The notes below the pieces were generated by a model that worked only from the letters and a program-made list of their open reading frames with translations, did not search any database and was not told the origin of the DNA. From contig JAZDIT010000039.1 in assembly GCA_043804755.1 (NCBI GenBank), forward strand, positions 1 to 5,481: a DNA stretch of 5,481 nt, in the 5' to 3' direction. Of this stretch, positions 4,855-5,481 are shown piece after piece (positions within the stretch are counted from its first letter, which is position 1; the number at the start of each line of letters is the position of its first letter). The DNA is from JAZDIT01 sp043804755. GTDB taxonomy: Bacteria > Patescibacteriota > Minisyncoccia > Minisyncoccales > JAQTPW01. Made by a program: the position numbers and the translations under genes.

Positions 4855-4930
4855 TGGAGCGGGTGACGGGATGCGCGCCCGTGACCTTCTCGTTGGCAAC
4901 GAGACGTTCTACTAGCTGAACTACACCCGC
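4855..4930 (-). tRNA. tRNA-Gly(GCC) with unusual D and T loops and an encoded CCA
   Basis: The acceptor GCGGGTG/CACCCGC has discriminator U and an encoded CCA (4857-4855 on the - strand), the only one in the window. The anticodon stem TCTCG/CGAGA has loop TTGCCAA with anticodon GCC (complement of 4895-4897). The T stem ACGGG/CCCGT is perfect, but the T loop is CGCGCAT: T54 and U55 are replaced by C and G, and A58 by C. The D loop (AGCTAGTA) has AG where GG is normal. The stems are all sound, so it is probably a working tRNA with an altered elbow rather than a decayed gene. Confidence 0.88.
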
Positions 4931-4935
4931 ACTTC

Positions 4936-4950
4936 AGCCGCTTGGCGGCT
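4936..4950. other. Short hairpin between tRNA-Phe and tRNA-Gly
   Basis: AGCCGC and GCGGCT pair around a TTG loop in the 26-bp spacer between the two tRNAs. There is no T-run, so it is more likely a processing or spacer structure than a terminator. Confidence 0.4.
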
Positions 4951-4956
4951 TCAGGG

Positions 4957-5028
4957 TGCCGTGGAGTAGAATCGAACTACCGACCCTTGCTTTTTCAGAG
5001 CAATGCTCTACCACTGAGCTACCACGGC
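4957..5028 (-). tRNA. tRNA-Phe(GAA)
   Basis: The acceptor GCCGTGG/CCACGGC has discriminator A. The D arm GCTC/GAGC has GG in its loop. The anticodon stem TTGCT/AGCAA has loop CTGAAAA with anticodon GAA (complement of 4994-4996). The T arm GGTAG/CTACT has a normal TTCGATT loop. The 3' flank is CCC, so CCA is not encoded. It lies 12 bp downstream of tRNA-Val in the - strand cluster. Confidence 0.95.
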
Positions 5029-5040
5029 GCAATTCTATAG

Positions 5041-5112
5041 TGGACGGTATAGGATTTGAACCTATAACCTCCGCGATGTAAACGCGATGCTCTGCCATTG
5101 AGCTAACCGTCC
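5041..5112 (-). tRNA. tRNA-Val(UAC)
   Basis: The acceptor GGACGGT/ACCGTCC has discriminator A. The D arm GCTC/GAGC has GG in its loop. The anticodon stem TCGCG/CGCGG (one U·G) has loop TTTACAT with anticodon TAC (complement of 5078-5080). The T arm ATAGG/CCTAT has a TTCAAAT loop. CTA follows the discriminator, so CCA is not encoded. A partial copy of its 5' end lies just upstream. Confidence 0.95.
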
Positions 5113-5139
5113 AGGAGTTAGCCGCTGAACTAACCGCCC
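5113..5139 (-). pseudogene. Fragment of a tRNA 5' end upstream of tRNA-Val
   Basis: Reading the - strand, GGGCGGTTAGTTCAGCGG resembles an acceptor 5' strand, the TA at positions 8-9, a D-stem strand and a D-loop start. It closely parallels the first ~17 nt of the adjacent tRNA-Val (GGACGGTTAGCTCAATGG). No second D strand, anticodon arm or T arm follows before tRNA-Val begins at 5112, and no matching 3' half is seen. It also contains the self-pairing GTTAG/CTAAC. It is likely a partial tRNA duplication or remnant. Confidence 0.4.
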
Positions 5140-5159
5140 GATAAACAGCGGAGACTCTG

Positions 5160-5481
5160 TTAAATAGTTTTTCCCATCAAAAAGGCGTCATTCCTTTTTT
5201 GGTAATAATTTTTAGCTGTTTTTAAGATTCTAAAATCAAGAGTTTGAAAAAAAGAAACAGCGACCTGATCATCAGTTCGAACATACAGCAAAAGCTCTTT
5301 TAACCCGAATGCCTTAAAATGGTTGCTTAAAAATTTAACAAGTTCAGCTCCTATGCCTTTTTGACGGAAATTCGGCTTTACTGCCAAAGAAATAATTTCT
5401 CCAGTTTGGTTTTTCAATTGGCCTACGGTATAACCTGTCACCTCTCCCATCTCCTCGCTAACAATAAATCCATCAGAGTAA
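5160..5481 (-). CDS. RimI-like GNAT N-acetyltransferase (N-terminus outside the window)
   Basis: An ATG exists at 5450, but the frame stays open to the right edge, adding YSDGFIVSEE in front of it. That matches the β-strand before the GEVTGYTVGQL strand in GNAT folds, so the gene continues beyond the window. The acetyl-CoA-binding motif A is clear: ISLAVKPNFRQKGIGAELV with the R/Q-x-x-G-x-G/A loop RQKGIG. A later segment, VRTDDQVAVSFFQTLDFRI, resembles motif B (N-x-x-A-x-x-F/Y-x-x-x-G/D-F), with D in place of the usual N. It ends FLMGKTI. RimI-type enzymes acetylate protein N-termini such as ribosomal protein S18, but the substrate here is unknown. The stop lies 47 bp before tRNA-Val. Confidence 0.82.
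   Translation of the reverse strand, partial: YSDGFIVSEEMGEVTGYTVGQLKNQTGEIISLAVKPNFRQKGIGAELVKFLSNHFKAFGLKELLLYVRTDDQVAVSFFQTLDFRILKTAKNYYQKRNDAFLMGKTI

Noticed and set aside
1..5481. CRISPR arrays, toxin-antitoxin pairs, retrons or defence genes
   Set aside because: No regularly spaced repeats, reverse transcriptase, nuclease or toxin-like frames are visible on either strand.

Overview
The window joins two very different stretches of DNA. Positions 1 to about 970 look like the head-gene region of a tailed phage: the tail end of one unrecognised gene, a C2H2 zinc-finger protein, and the first ~85 residues of a phage structural (probably major capsid) protein. These genes have clear Shine-Dalgarno sites and visibly higher GC. 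The capsid-like gene stops matching its family near position 970 and the DNA becomes AT-rich. From about 1040 on, the sequence looks like a chromosome of a Candidate Phyla Radiation (Patescibacteria, probably Parcubacteria-like) bacterium. The reasons are a short IF-2 without N-terminal extensions, a DUF4446 gene, a small membrane-anchored 3D-domain protein, starts with little or no Shine-Dalgarno, and tRNA genes that mostly lack an encoded CCA. The taxonomy is inferred from gene style only.

Layout of the chromosomal part. On the + strand there is a possible promoter (1054-1082), then tRNA-Arg(CCU), tRNA-Ala(GGC), and a tRNA-Ser locus in which an intact tRNA-Ser(CGA) lies inside the two halves of a second, degenerate tRNA-Ser. 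A spacer follows with a perfect 9-bp hairpin and a GA-rich foldable leader. Next come DUF4446, infB and rbfA, then tRNA-Cys(GCA) and tRNA-Leu(UAA), closed by a strong bidirectional terminator at 4229-4265. On the - strand, read from right to left, there is a RimI-like GNAT acetyltransferase (cut by the window edge), a tRNA fragment, tRNA-Val(UAC), tRNA-Phe(GAA), tRNA-Gly(GCC), and a 3D-domain protein with its own promoter and a hairpin over its ribosome-binding site.

Functionally the chromosomal part is a translation neighbourhood: initiation factor IF-2, the 30S maturation factor RbfA and eight intact tRNA genes. A cell-surface 3D-domain protein and an acetyltransferase sit on the opposite strand.

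The most unusual points are the nested tRNA-Ser locus; the shared change of the D-loop/T-loop contact in tRNA-Cys and tRNA-Gly only (A18 with G55 in place of G18 with U55); and the abrupt phage-to-chromosome junction, which may be an assembly chimera.
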